From Mercurialis annua (lineage: Eukaryota; Streptophyta; Magnoliopsida; Malpighiales; Euphorbiaceae): 64,000 bases of DNA. Both the position numbers and the translations under genes were made by a program. Below the pieces are notes generated by a model. It ran no database searches, had not been told where the DNA came from, and saw only the letters and a program-made list of their open reading frames with translations. Of the stretch, positions 23,429-36,860 are shown piece by piece. The stretch is from assembly GCF_937616625.2 (NCBI RefSeq), contig NC_065574.1, positions 53,844,052 to 53,908,051 of the forward strand, given 5' to 3'. Each line of letters starts with the position of its first letter. The stretch's first letter is position 1.

Positions 23429-26400
23429 CTTAAAATGATAAATTCTCACAAATTAATGCAATAAATTGCTGCCCACAACCGTGAAAAGTTAATTGTGTAA
23501 CGGGTTAGTGATGATAACATGGTTAATTAGTTAATTATTTCAAACACTCCATGTTCTTCTTTCTTTCAGAAATTATATATCTACCGTTTAATTAAGACTT
23601 AAATACCAATTTATTCCAATTTAACCAATTAGCTTATGAATTAATTTTATTATCTAAAGATCCCAAATTATTTCACTTCATCCTAATAGTCTTTTCAGCC
23701 GGAAGTGAATTTGCCATTCAAAAATAACTAAAAAAATATTTATGCAAAAACTAATTGAGTCTATATTTTACGTATTTCGTTTGTTTTACGTTTGCATGCG
23801 ACATAGCAATGCCATTATAATCGCCCTAATAAATATATTAAACAAAAAAATTGAGACCCGAACAAAAAATATTTTTATGAAATTGAACATTTCGGTTAAA
23901 AACAGATATTCAAGGGTGGGACTGTCCCTTAGACCAGAGGGAGTCGCGACCCCTCAATTTTTTATTTGTAAATGTACGTCCATAAACTTTCCTTAATTGA
24001 AATGAAAACGAATTACCTCAAAAAAAGTTGCGTATTAAGGTTCATGAACTTCCTTTAATTAAAATTGAGAACAATTAAGACAATTAGATAATCACATTCT
24101 TTCTATTGGTCATTAGTTCAATAACCATAATCATAAATGTATAAAATTATAAAGTAATCACAATTGAGCATCTTAATTCACAACAAAACCATTATTTAGC
24201 ATTACTGATTAACTCAATTGTATCATTTACAACTTAAAAATTAAAGATGACATATATTCTTTTTAAATAAAATTAAATATGTTATGAAGATTTCATCTAA
24301 ATTGTAGTGATCAAAGATACAAATTTCATATAATTAATCTCAGTGAATTTTAAACAAAAAATTAATCGAGTTGAGTTTGAAATTAAAAATAATTTGTAGG
24401 AGTGTATTTAATTCAAACCGAGACAATTAAAATAAAATTTTAATTTTTCACAATGAAACCAAATTAATTTATTAAGAACATTTAAAATTTCAAACCAAAT
24501 CATACTAAACCAATAGGTTCAATTGTTTTAGATTATATAATTTTTTTTCAGTTTGGCTTTTGAATTTGAAGATGTAAACTTCATGCTGATAGACAATGAA
24601 GAATCATTCATTCTCATACACATAATGACTTCAAACTTCAATTCCCGGAATTAATCCAAATCGTAAAAATATTCATATGAACGCAAAACACTTAAATCAT
24701 GTCGAAATAATTTATAGAACACATCTAGAGATTACAGTCTATTAACCAGGAGAAAAACAGCAATACAAAGCAGGATACTTCTTTTTATACACATTGCTAT
24801 TCAGAAGAAAGAATCCAACAAGAACATTGAGAAAATATTGAACAATATAGAACAATAAGATTTTAATAAAAATGAGTCTATACAACCAATTCACCATCTT
24901 TTGGATATTTAAGGTGAGGGTTAAGACTGTCAATAGTTCAGCAAGAAAACGAACAACAAAGTAATAACTGAACTCGAACTAAACTCCGACATACCTACAT
25001 GTTGGCATAAGCAGATACTACAGAATGTTCGTCACAAGACCTGCAAATCAGGCATGCAAAAAATTTAAAAAGAAAATTTGTAATATTGCAGCATATTTTA
25101 TTGCTAATTTGTAAAGCAGATACCAAGTCGGGGTTTCATTCCCACTTTCGTTTTACAAACCTCTCTTCCTCGTGATCTGCTAAATCAAACATGCAAGTGG
25201 CCAATCTCATTCAGACATCATCAGCCTATATAAACATCTTGCAATTGCAAAGTTATAAGTCTCTCTTACAGTATTCGAGTAACTCAAGTTCTCAATAATT
25301 TCCACATGGAATCAAGAGCCAATATTATTCTCATTTGGATTTCCAAAACTAATCCAGATAACAGCATAACGGAAAACATTATTTGTTTTATCTTAACTTC
25401 AACTATTGTCAGAGAACAAGGTTAGCTTCCTAGTTATGACGGCATTCCCAACTGGTTGGAAAAATAGATAAACACAAGTAATAAGTAGAAAAAAGTTAAC
25501 CGCTATATTGTAATACTGAAGTACATGTGCCACGGGAGATAACTGCAACAATAGAAACATATACAGTTAGTTGAAAACAATCAACTTTCGAATGATCACC
25601 ATCCTTAAGCAACCCGAATCATAAATAAAGGTCTACTTTAGTGCATAAAAGATCCATCAGTGAGAATAGCAACCAGAATCATAAATCAAGGTCTAATGAT
25701 TAAATACCATTGAGAGAAGAAACCAGAATCATAAATCAAGATGACAGCCTATGAAGCAAATGAAAACTTTACAGATAGCAGAGTAAAGGAAATTCAGATT
25801 AATAGAACACTCAAAATTTTCAAATTCAACCTGGAAAAATCGCTAGCGTAAATATTGGCAGTTAAAACCTTAACAAACAAAAAAAAGCTAAATAAACTAC
25901 AAGCTCAATCACCTCATTAGTTCAACATAATAAGAAGCAATAACTGATGTTGAGTGCACGAAAGACAATCCGACATACATCCAAAAGACTTGATCCATGT
26001 GGAGACATTATATGAAATAAATTAAAATTTTGATTCCCAAACGATTCTCTACCGATTCAATGCCATTCTCGATTCACCCTATAGGGTCGCCTAGACTAGA
26101 CTCGTGACTCGTATGAGTCCAAATCAAACATAATTTCTTGAATTTTTCCAAAGATGCATCACTGAATGCTAGTTGCAGTGTTGCAAAGAGTAAAAAAGTA
26201 AATGAAAGGGATGAATTTTAACAGTTTCAACCCCAAGGATCAGTTTTCTTGTACTAGCCTACAGTATTTTGACTGCTTCAATAAGGTAAAGTAAAAGGCA
26301 ATGAAGAAGCACAAAATAAGATATTGCAAGATGATACACTGCGAACTAAGAAGGCACTACAAGTTTGCGAAACGTATATTTCACAATAATTGATATACAC

Positions 26401-26716
26401 CCTTGTATGAATTTCATAGCAACCTCAACTGTACATAAAATGAAACAGACATACTCTATATCTACCTTTCAGAAAAATTAGAAAGAGATCCCCCACCCCC
26501 CACCTGAAGTTGTCAGCTGAAAGGAGAAAAGAGAAGGACAAGCCCTGAAAGCCGACTCAAACAAGACAAACACTAGCTTATTGTGTAGTTAACTATCTCA
26601 AAAGTGAAAAGAGAAAAAAAATGGACCGTCTAAATTAGAGAAATTTTGCTAAAAACAAAACAAAACATAATTTGACCAATAAGGAGCTAATTCACGCTAG
26701 TAAAGATAAGAATCTC
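23429..26716. other. Long intergenic stretch, no gene recognised
   Basis: 3.3 kb without a convincing coding frame. Near 23905-23960 a GC-rich patch (ggtgggactgtccc, gagggagtcgcgacccctc) looks like a transposon remnant. Near 25610-25740 the word aatcataaat with flanks recurs three times. The part next to 26716 should be the 3' untranslated region of the phosphatase gene. Confidence 0.45.
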
Positions 26717-29315
26717 TTATTCCTTGTTACCAAATCTCTTTGCAATTATAGGACGGACATCATCGGCATCAACCAGGGTCTCTAAGAACGGAAGCAATGA
26801 AATTAGAGCACAATCAGATTGGTCATCAAACCAACTTTTAATAGGAATTCCATTATTTATTTGCAACCTGAAAACCTGAAAAATAATCAAAAAGAGAACA
26901 AGGTTTAACAAATCAGGTTTGAACTCAACAACCCAAGGTTTTTTCTATTTGTGTCTACCATTCCTAATCCTATCATTTTATTTATCTCCTGGTTACTTAT
27001 AGGAGGTGAAACTGGATGGTGCTTTCACAGGTTTCTTTAATTAGACAAAAAAGCTTCAAGAATCTGATTTGAACGACAGATATCTAACTTTAGGTCCTAA
27101 ATCGGATCCAAAAATAAGTTAACTAAAAGGATGTCATCAAGACAATCACCATTCATATCTCCAAAAAATACGGAGCTTGTAACAACTAAATAAAGTGAGG
27201 AAAGAATAGGAAGCAAATCGCTAACCATCGAAGCAAATGGGGAGGTTATAATACCTGAGGAGAATTATCAATAATAGCGACTTTTGCAAGATCAACACCT
27301 AAAACTGTCAAATCTTTTGTGTAACTTCCATCTGCGAAAATGCACGACTCACGGTAAACGCGATGAGATATAAGCTTTTTATCTGGATCTAGTATGTCCA
27401 ATAGCTGAGCTGCATAGATGCTTTGGCTAGCTGTAAAGATAACAACTTCAAACATATCTGCAACTCTCTCCAAGAATCTGTGCAGGTGAGGCCTCTGTTT
27501 AACGTAGACAGTGTGTTCTTTCATGTTAAAGAACACAGTAAATGTGAAGTCCGCATCATCACAATGCTCCAGTGTAGAGTGAACTAAAGTTTCTGCACAT
27601 ACAAACTAATCTCAAATAGATTCTCATATATGACTAACATATGAAAATTTACAAACAATATATTCTTACCGTCCAAATCAAGCACTAAAGTAACAGACTT
27701 CCTTGAACAAGACTCCTTTGTAGCCACAACAGTAAGTGACTCCACATCAGATAGTTCAGGTAAATTTTTAATGAAAAGCTGAGGATCAAATTCTTCTGCT
27801 GGATCTGGGTCAGTGTTGAAATCAGATTCCTGATTGCATGATCTTATTTGATTAATCGCAAGGTACAAGCTAGTATTATCAGGGTATGTCATGCCTTCTT
27901 CACATGATTTCATATCATCAGTATTGCTCATTTTGGCAGTGTCCTCAAGAAAAGGTAACATCATGTATTCCTCAGCCACATCAAAGAACATACTTGATTC
28001 AGCACATTTATAATCAGGAAACGGATTGGTCTCAATGATATCATCATCCCTCCCGTCAAAGGGTAAACTAGAAATTATCATGTCAGAAATAAAGAAATCA
28101 GAAACATTGCATGTTTGATATTCACATGAACTCCTATTATCATCACTGTCATCAGCTTCCAACCTCGGCACATTCACGTCATTGTTGCTGCCTGCCAAAA
28201 ATGTAGAAGAAACGGTAAGAATACACCACTGGCACTACCAAAGACAGAAAAGAGGGTTTATTTCCGTTGGATTAAAACGTATTCCTTGCAGAACCAATAG
28301 TTATTTTTCCTTAAACTGAACTAACTCGCGCTTGCCCATCTCTCACATAGTTAGATATTATGTTATCAAACACTACACAACTCACCTGCATCATCATTGA
28401 TATTTGGTATGCTGTGGATTTCAACAGGCTCCAAAGCAGGGGAAAATATTGTTTCCAAGTTTGATGTGCACGTGCTGGTGCAATCCTGCAATTTGATGAA
28501 CGATTTTAGTAGAGTCATTATAGAGCAACGAACAAGTCACGCTGATGTTTTATCAAAGGCACATTATTCCGCAGGACAAATCTTTCCGGCGTATTTAGTT
28601 TTTAGCAACCATGTCACGATGAGATTTTACAGACATGAAAGAGAAAGAAACAAAATAAGATAACAAATATACAGTTTCGTACAATCTTACCCTTTTTTCC
28701 ATAGTGCCAGAATCTACAAAAACTAATGACTGCTTCTGAAACTGAAAATTTCCTTCACTTGGAAATCGTGGCTGGTCAACGGCCTCATCACTTTCAACAT
28801 CTGGGGTGCATATTTCCACACTTGTATGAACTAACATGAATTGTCAGCAGTTGCATAAATTAGAAAATGGTCACGATGTTACATTAAAGCTAAATAACGG
28901 AACAGCTTGAAGCAAAACATAGTTGCAATAACAAGACTGCATGTGACTGTTTTGGTGGAAAGCAAATAAATAAATAATAAATACCATAAAGCTTTCTGGA
29001 TAAATTTTTGCAACTCAAAATGCTTTCACCAAAATTTAAACAGCATGTACCAACAAAAAAAATACTAATTATTTATGATGAGGATAGCAGGAAAAATAAA
29101 ATCAAATATTTCAAAGTATTATTTAACCGAAGTTTCTTACCAAAGCCATCCTCACATCTCTGAAAGCATTCAACGAATTCTGTTGTTTCTCGAGAAACTG
29201 TGACATGAGGACCTGATTTTTTAGATATCGTACTAGACTTTTGGCACACACTCAGACAACTTTTTTCTTTTAAAGAACCTGCGCTTACTTTGGTCTGCAT
29301 TTTTATTGATGGCAT
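26717..29315 (-). CDS. SSP4: SCP1-like small CTD phosphatase (SSP4-like)
   Basis: Phosphatase of the FCP1/SCP1 (HAD) family that acts on the RNA polymerase II C-terminal domain; nuclear in Arabidopsis. Six coding exons on the minus strand: 29141-29315, 28691-28830, 28386-28485, 27670-28191, 27255-27592, 26717-26875; about 477 residues. The start ATG (MPSIKMQTK) is the first after an in-frame upstream stop. The first 300 residues are acidic, Ser-rich and not otherwise recognised. The catalytic domain starts near residue 304: DLDET (Asp310, Asp312; the codon for Glu313 is split by an intron), then FTAS, then VAIIDNSPQVF and SWFDDQSDCALISLLPFLE, the later acidic motif. The C-terminus ends IAKRFGNKE. 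A donor-like site near 30656 suggests a 5' leader exon and a roughly 1.2-kb leader intron. Homologues are At5g46410 and At4g18140. Confidence 0.92.
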
Positions 29316-32305
29316 TAGATCTGTGCTTACGATATGTATCACAATCTCGACTTTGAAACATCAGTGGGGGAACAAAACCCCTCTATGCAATCAAGCACCA
29401 GCCGAGACTGTTGTCATAAAAACAAAAGGCAAAGTATTAGAACATATGTAGATGCCAAGAAACTAGGAGAAAAAAGGATCACATAGAATAACAACAAATA
29501 AATTAACATCAGCCTCAATTATTATACTAGCAACTCGTGTGTGTTTTCTTTTCATATCAAATTAAGATGGAAGCAGAAAAACTCCAAGAAATCTTTACTA
29601 ATCATTACTAAAATCTTTTTTCATGTACCAACAAGCAAGGCTACAAGCAGATCAATAAGTTGCACCGAGTAGAGAATAATGGATGAAAATGTCATCATAA
29701 GCAGTTCAAAGATGCAAATAGCAGTGCAACATCTAATCTCAACATTGCTTTAATCTCAGTATTCAAATTCATCAAATACAACTAACACATGTTTAGTCCT
29801 ACTGAACAACGAAGAAGTACCATAAGACAAAAAGATTCTCCAAGAGGTTCAACAGTCCATCAAGAGAAGTGAGAATTAAAACCAAGTAGCATAATTTTTC
29901 GTCGGAAGTGAAAATAATAATAAGCTTAAGGAACATAAAGAAAGAAGTTGAATTGCACGAATTAAACGAGCGGCTAAAGGGTCTATATCTTTGAACTATT
30001 AACTTAACATATAAATTCTCTATAGAACATAACATTTGTAGGTTAACTCACACACAGAGTGAAGCAAGTAAATTCACAAACACTACTCTTTTCTTCGCGC
30101 AGTTATTACCAAAACCAAGTAAATTTGCAGTAAACAACCTAATATTAGTATGCTCCATCTTCATAGTTTCCAAGCCAAAAATAGAAACTAAAATTTATAC
30201 TCTACCATAAAGAAGAATACTTTGATTGAATTGTTTGACACCAATTAAGAATAAAAAAAGATTCATAATAGTTAACATCTTAGGTTAATAAAAAAACATA
30301 TTCAAGCTCAAGAAACCTATCAAAAACAAAAATTTCAAGTTTAAAACACTTCACAAAATAAAGTCAACCCATGAGACAAACAATCTAAATTACATCAAAA
30401 TTATACACAAAACAAAACCAAAATCAAAACCAACTAAGCATCACATAAAAACTAAAACAAATCATTTACATACTTCATATTATCACCAACCACTAAAAAA
30501 AACACCAAATTTAAAGTAAGACATCAATTAGCTCCATGAACAGTACAAACCAAGATAAAAATTTCACCTGATGAACAGTAAAGTTCAAAACTTGGATAAA
30601 AAAATAAAATTAAAGTTCCATTTTTTTACAAATTCTAAAGATTAAAACTTTATATACCTGTGACTCTGAAAAATACTTTCTCTCTCTAGAATCGAGTGTT
30701 GTTTTTAATTTTTGTAAGTAAATTTCTTAATTTTATCTCTCTAGAGAGCTGTCGTATAGTTATATAATTTAAAAAAGAAAACAAAAAGAAAAAGACTTTG
30801 GTTTTTTTTTTTGGAAAAAGCTATCCGGATAGAATCTATCCGGATAGAGAGGCCTATTTTAGTATTTTGATTCAATATTTGAAGGTTATTTAAGTAATTT
30901 AAATTAAAAAGAAAAATAAAAAGACAATTGTAACCTTCGGTAAATAAATAATAGGTCTATCATGAATTTTTTGAAAAGCAGTTAGAGATATGGCCGGGAT
31001 AGTTGGCTATTATCATGTTGGCGGAATTGTGATGTTTGATAAGTGTCATGTATTAAATTCAAAAATGAACAAAGGATTATCCAATATTATAAAGGTGGTT
31101 TAATAGGTGATGGTAAACAAGAGTTATCACGATTATGAAACGATTATGAAATGATAAGGGACTATGGTTGTATCTAAACTTAAATAATAGTAATATTTAA
31201 ACTTCAAATATAAGCTCTCATTGGAGTCTCTTAATTAACCAATTTTATGGTTAATTAATCAAAATTTAAAAAATATACTTCTTATAGGCTTAAAAAGAAT
31301 ATTATCTTTAATTAATTAAAAAGCGAATAAAAATAATTGATATGTGTCATGTATATTCGATAGGCATATTTAAATTTAAACATCATAATTCCCCCATGCC
31401 CTTGGACAGTTCTAAACCAATTTCGGTTTAGGCCGATTCAAAAAATAAATAAAAATAGAATCAAAAATAAAATAAAATTTCAATATAATTTTATATAAAA
31501 AATGATGTGACATCTCAATTTTGAACGAGAATAATAATAAAAACAATTTAGTTTAAAAAGTAATATTTTGAAAACCAAAAAATATGTGGTTACGAACTCA
31601 TAAGTAATCTAGTTCAACAGCGGTTGAATTATTGGTAAACTTCTTTTTTTTTAATTTGAACTTGATTTATGGTCTAGCCACCAGCTAAATCTGTTTAGTC
31701 ACTGATTTTACCATTTGTCAATTCGAGTTGTTTAATTTAATATGATTAAACTTAATTAATGAATTTTTAATTTTTTTCCAGATTAGTTAGACTGTATATC
31801 TAATTAATTCTCGTTTCAACTAATTGAACTGACATGTGCGGTTCTTTAATAACTAGTTTAAAGTTTTATTTTTCTTTTGTTTTGTTTGACCAATTGGTAT
31901 AAAGTAAAATAAAACCTATATTTTTTAAATCCAAGCAAATATTTTCTTTTATCAATTTTTACTAAACTAAATTGATTTTTGATTTAACTTTTTTTGGATG
32001 GAAGTTTAGTTCCATTTTAGCTCAATTTAATAAAGATTTGAGTATGTATTAGTCAGTTCGATTTGTTGGTCAAAATACCAATGTTTGGTTTTTGTAGCTA
32101 ATAAATCAAACCAAATTAAAGATCAATACTAGCATATTATCTCCGAGAGACGGTAGAGTATTAAAATTTATATCATTATAAATTTGATATTAATTTTGTA
32201 ATTATTTTCAATATTAAATATTTATAAACTTAATTTTATAACATTAATATTCTCTTCATTATAAACTTAATTTTATAATATTAATGTTGTCTTTATAAAA
32301 TTAAA
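29316..32305. other. SSP4 leader region, then AT-rich spacer
   Basis: 29316-30700 probably holds the 5' leader and its intron (minus-strand donor near 30656, acceptor near 29415). Beyond 30760 the DNA is AT-rich and non-coding. It contains the palindromic 27-mer at 30821-30847, given separately. Confidence 0.45.
30821..30847. repeat. Palindromic tatccggata motif, left copy
   Basis: Two ctatccggatag units are joined by aat. The inverse of almost the same 27-mer is at 40008-40034. Confidence 0.6.
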
Positions 32306-32865
32306 TGATGAAAACCGAAATACATAATGATATAATGAATTGAATCTCATTGGATCTACACCGTCAAGGAAAATCTGTGGAATCGCCTAAACAAGTCATA
32401 GCCGAGGTCGACCCTAATGGAGAATCGGAGGACTTGTCTAACTGGACCATCACCAAATCCTAAACGGATTCGCCCATATAAGAAAATTAGAGAGGATTCG
32501 CCCTAGAGCAACGGATGCCGAATCCGCATAGGATTCGGCAAATATGACAATATCGAATGTAACGCGTTTTACCAGAGATCCATGATGTCGGGTAAAGATT
32601 AAATATATCTATAAAGATTTTTCCTTGGATCTCGCGGAGTTTTCCTGATTAGGCTTTATCTCCTAATTCAACGCGTTAGATATGAAATTTGAAATCTACC
32701 GAATCTTACGAGATTCGGTCATTACTGCTATAAGGTGAATTTTTTAGGTTGCCTATGTAAGGCGAGTCTCTAAAAACTCAACCGCGACTTGTGTTGGCAA
32801 GTCCACATATTCTCTTTGACAGGCGGATTTGGTGCGTTATATTATTCTGCAAGTCGGTTTCATCA
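32306..32865. mobile_element. Candidate old solo LTR
   Basis: It starts tgatgaaaaccg and ends cggtttcatca, inverted ends with TG...CA as LTRs have. The 560-bp body is far less AT-rich than its surroundings and shares words such as gattcgcccata and ccgaatccg with the retroelement at 34 kb. No 5-bp target duplication is visible and no coding frame exists. Confidence 0.45.
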
Positions 32866-33355
32866 ATACTAATATAAAAAAGGACCTTTCTAAAGTTATT
32901 TTAGTTTTTTCAATTTTTATGCAAATCTAATTTTTCTTATTTGTATGAGACGGAAATAATATACGTACAAAATAATATATAATATTTACCATTAAACATA
33001 TAATATTTTAATATTTAAAATTTGAAGAATTAGTTCATTTGGGAATAAATATACATTATTTAGTAGGGGTAAAAAAGTTTTCTAATCTTCAAACTGTTTA
33101 CTAAAATTAAAAGGTGGCTATAATTTAAGATGCCACAAAAAATAGGATGGCACATCAATTTTGGACCAACAGAGTAATTAAAATAATTTAATTTATATTT
33201 TTAATTGCTTAAGTTTAAATCAATATTAATTATCAATTTTAACTAAAACTAAATTAAAATTTAGTTTGGATTTGTTTACTTAATTACAGTTGATAGGAGT
33301 ATAATTACTCCTATTTTATTTTATTTTTATTTTTCATTTCTTGAGATATATTTTA
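32866..33355. other. AT-rich spacer
   Basis: Nothing recognised. Confidence 0.4.
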
Positions 33356-33652
33356 AGGTTGATTCCAATAAAACATCAAACGTTTGCAGATTTTATCAGT
33401 TATATCCAAATCTTTCAAAATCGTCTAGTTTAGCCCATTTTGGGATATTTGAAACTTTTTTGTAGCCATTCGTGAACCATAACAAAAATTTCGTGATAAT
33501 TGTTTTTACAAAATGGATCAATTTTTTTGTTTTTTTACAAATGGCTAAAAAATATTTGAAATATTCCAAAATGAGCTAAAATAGACGATTTTGGAAGGTT
33601 TGTCTAAACTGACGTAACCCGCAAACGTTTGATATTTTATTAAAATTAACCC
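33356..33652. mobile_element. MITE, about 120-bp inverted ends, 9-bp target duplication
   Basis: The left end reads aggttgattccaataaaaca, and the right end read on the other strand gggttaattttaataaaata. The arms continue to match (atcaaacgtttgc, caaaatcgtcta) over about 120 bp each, so the element is nearly all hairpin. The flanks are tatatttta at 33347-33355 and aatatttta at 33653-33661, 8 of 9 identical. Same terminus style as the elements at 1160, 39181 and 60362. Confidence 0.75.
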
Positions 33653-34010
33653 AATATTTTATTATAAGTTATAAATTTAATGAATGAAACGCTTAAAGTT
33701 TAGGAAAAATTATTCCGAGACTCCTACATACGTCATAAATTATATTTTACCCCTCCCATTTGAACTTCAAATGATATATCTTTCATTTTTATTTTCATCC
33801 ACTATATAGTCTTTTTATTCATTTTTAGTGTTAGTCAACCGAATCAAAATATTAGAACAAAAATAAAATTCGATTTAATTGTTAAATTTATATTTTTATT
33901 ATTTCTAAATAAAAATCATATTATTATGAGATTTAGTGAGTTAACGACTTCAATTTACTTTTTTGTATTTATCTAATTATTTAAACCATTGAATTTTATA
34001 AATTAATAAT

Positions 34011-34591
34011 TGATGGATACCGAATCCTATTCTACTTATAATGGAGCCGAGTCGCAGGAGATCTATTCTCAGACGACACCTGACTCCCGCCCAAAGGGCC
34101 GAATCCACCGGATCCTCCTTGACCGAAATACATCATTCGACATCATAAAGACCGAATCCCTGAGGACTCGGACAAAGCACGTTGACCCCGGGATTCGGAT
34201 AAGATCTCCAAGATCTACGCAATATTCGGAGTATCTGTCCTATTTGGATACAAACTCCAACTTAGGAAGATAGCCTCCAATTTAGGAAGACGAGACTATT
34301 TAGGAATATCTTCCTAAATAGGACTCCTGTCTGAATAAGGAAGGACACTCCTAATCAAGGCCAAACCCTACTAAATAGGAATCACTTTCCTACTACAACA
34401 CTACTAGGTATGCAATCATCTACTATAAAAGGAGCTTGAGGTATGCCTAAACACACAACTGATAACAAATACAATTATTCTCCCTTAAGCCTAAACTGAC
34501 TTAAGCATCGGAGAGCTAATCGGACAAACCGTCCGATTAGCCATCTACACTGTTTTGCAGGAGTAACGCCGTCGAGATGCCGAATCCATCA
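34011..34591 (+). repeat. Left LTR of the 34-39 kb element
   Basis: Begins tgatggataccgaatcc and ends gccgaatccatca, so the outermost 8 bp are inverted copies. I see no difference from the right LTR. The 87-residue frame inside both LTRs is incidental. Confidence 0.9.
34424..34430 (+). promoter_or_regulatory. TATA box of the left LTR
   Basis: tataaaa followed by ggagcttgagg, in the 3' third of the LTR, where the retroelement promoter should be. The same box is at 38835-38841 in the right LTR. Confidence 0.55.
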
Positions 34592-34610
34592 ATTGGCGCC
34601 GTCTGTGGGA
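34592..34610 (+). other. Primer-binding-like site
   Basis: attggcgccgtctgtggga directly follows the left LTR. Its tggcgcc start is what a tRNA-primed site looks like; which tRNA it would use was not determined. Confidence 0.6.
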
Positions 34611-36546
34611 AAAGCTTGAAAACTTCAAAATCGAAGGAGCTTTTCTGAACTCAAATAAATCTCATTGAAGGATGGCATCTGACGGGACTAATCTAAAAAA
34701 AACAACAAATAGATCCAACAAAATTGATGAATTGAATGTCATAAATATCAAGCGATGATTAATTATTGATGGTGAGAAGCAGGTCATACAACCATGTAAA
34801 GAAAAAGCAAGAAAGGGCAAGAAGATATAAATCTGGAAAGCAAAAAGAAGCCGCAAATTTAGCCACAATAAGCTGCTTATTTATAACAAAAAGAGGAAGC
34901 ACACATGTCAAAAGAATCGAATTGGTGGCCAAGATATAGGAAGCAGGAGAATAAAAGACGGAAGCAAGCAAGTCACATGGTCAAATCCAAAGAAAAAAAA
35001 AAAGCAAAGATAAGTATTCAATCTCAAACCTAAAAATTCAATTCGATGGCAGTATATACTTTTGGAATGATATAAATTAACTATTGTTTAAATTTGAACT
35101 GAAACATTTATGTTTCATGGAATAAATGGAATCATTATTATGAGTGCATGAATTCACATAAAACTTTTATAATTACAAATGGTTAATTGTGTACTCTGTG
35201 AGTTATGAACTCATATGATCCAACCGGTGGTCTAAAAGATCCACATCGATGGTGATTTATTTTTTCCTATTTAATTCAAAAAATAGCAGATTAATTATAA
35301 ATAAAGTACTCAATTAGTTCGATCGGCGGTATAACCGGTTGAACCTGTTAAAACTAAAAATCAATGGTCTTGACGATCCAATTATCGGTTCAGTTTTAAA
35401 ACACTGCATTTTAATTTAATTCACTCTTACATGATATCATGTATAATTATGTTTTTAATTTGAAATTCAATATATATGATACATGGTAGGATATTTTCCT
35501 GGCTAAAATATAAAAAAGAAAAAAAAAGCCAAATATGGCATAATTAAGAAAGGATTGTGCTTAATAAGGCTCGGTCATGAAGAAAAAAAAACCGTTTAAT
35601 AAAAATTAATAATGTGAGGATGGACTATATCCTACATAATATGTACAAGATCGCTTGTTATCTTGAACATAACTTTATATGATAAATTTATATAATATCA
35701 TGAAGGCTATTATTGGACTAGTCAAAATTAATAAAATACAGATATAGAAGATGAAGAAAATAAAAGGAGAATTGCTGGAAAATATAACGAAAGAAGAGAT
35801 GAGATATCCTCATAACCAAGAAAATTAGGCGAATAGTGCCAACAAAAACGAAGATCAAAATGTCCCAAAAGGCGAAGGAAGAAACTGCAGAAAAGACGAA
35901 AAATGAAAACTGAAGAAATGATCTTCCGGGAGGCTAAAGGAAAAGAAGAAATCAAGAAAATAAAGGGAACACCACCAAAAAATAATGAAGAATGGAGTAA
36001 TACCCCTATAAAAAACAAAAAAATATCCAGAAAAAGGAAATAGAGCGAGAGATGGTGGCAACAGAACTCATACAAGGAGTAAAAGAATATAAAAAGCATA
36101 ACAAAAATCAGTGGCAAGAAAAGAAAAAAAACATGAAGGCTGAAAGAAGAGAAGAAACAAGAAGTCAAATGAATTTTATTCAGAACAATAATAAAGATGG
36201 AGAAAGAAATAAATAAAGCGAACACCACTTGAGATAATGGAGAACGAAGCGATGTAAAAATGAAGGAAAAGGGTAAAACGAATGAATAAACCAAGAAGGT
36301 TTCGCCAAAGAAGAATGAGTCAAGGTTTAACTAAGAAGAGACTCGCCTTAATAAGGCTCGGTCAAAAAGAATAAACCAAGAAAACAACAAAAAAGAAAAT
36401 AAAGTTTGACAAAGATGAATCATCCAAAGAAGACTCATCCAAAGGAAAACCCCAAAAGGGACAAAGAAGATAAATTCGTCTGAATTTTGAAGAAAAACCC
36501 CAAGAGGGAAAGAAGGATGAATAAGGTTGAAGTCAAAAGGCCCATC

Positions 36547-36860
36547 ATCAAGTATAGACTTTTTGTCATACCCGATGGTGCCTATCGCCCGTCGTCAAGT
36601 ATAGACTTTTTGTCATACCCGACGGAGCCAATCGCTCTTTATCAAGTATAGACGTTTGTCATACCCAATGGTGCGAACTATCTTTAATTCATACAACGCA
36701 ACAAAGCAGAAAGGAATCGAAATAAATAAAGACGAAACGCCCAATAACCAGAGTATAGATTTACTCTAAAATAAAGGCGAAACGCCCAAAAAACCAGAGT
36801 ATAGATTTACTCTAAAAATAAAAGCAAAACGCCAAAAATAGAGTTTAGATTAACTCTAAA
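36547..36860 (+). repeat. Two short tandem-repeat blocks inside the retroelement
   Basis: Block one (about 36547-36675) has three copies of a unit of about 47-52 bp built on tcaagtatagac and gtcatacccga. Block two (about 36730-36860) has three copies of a unit of about 45 bp built on gcgaaacgcc and gagtatagatttactcta. Copies differ by a few bases and small indels. Confidence 0.7.

Noticed and set aside
34010..34273. 87-codon frame in each LTR (also 38421-38684)
   Set aside because: LTRs do not normally encode protein. Its perfect conservation only reflects the identity of the two LTRs.
35728..36294. 188-codon minus-strand frame, Phe/Ser-rich
   Set aside because: It is the antisense of purine-rich retroelement DNA that simply lacks stop codons on that strand. 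No domain or splice context.
36547..36860. Regularly spaced short repeats as a CRISPR-like array
   Set aside because: The units are contiguous and degenerate with no spacers, and the DNA is plant nuclear.
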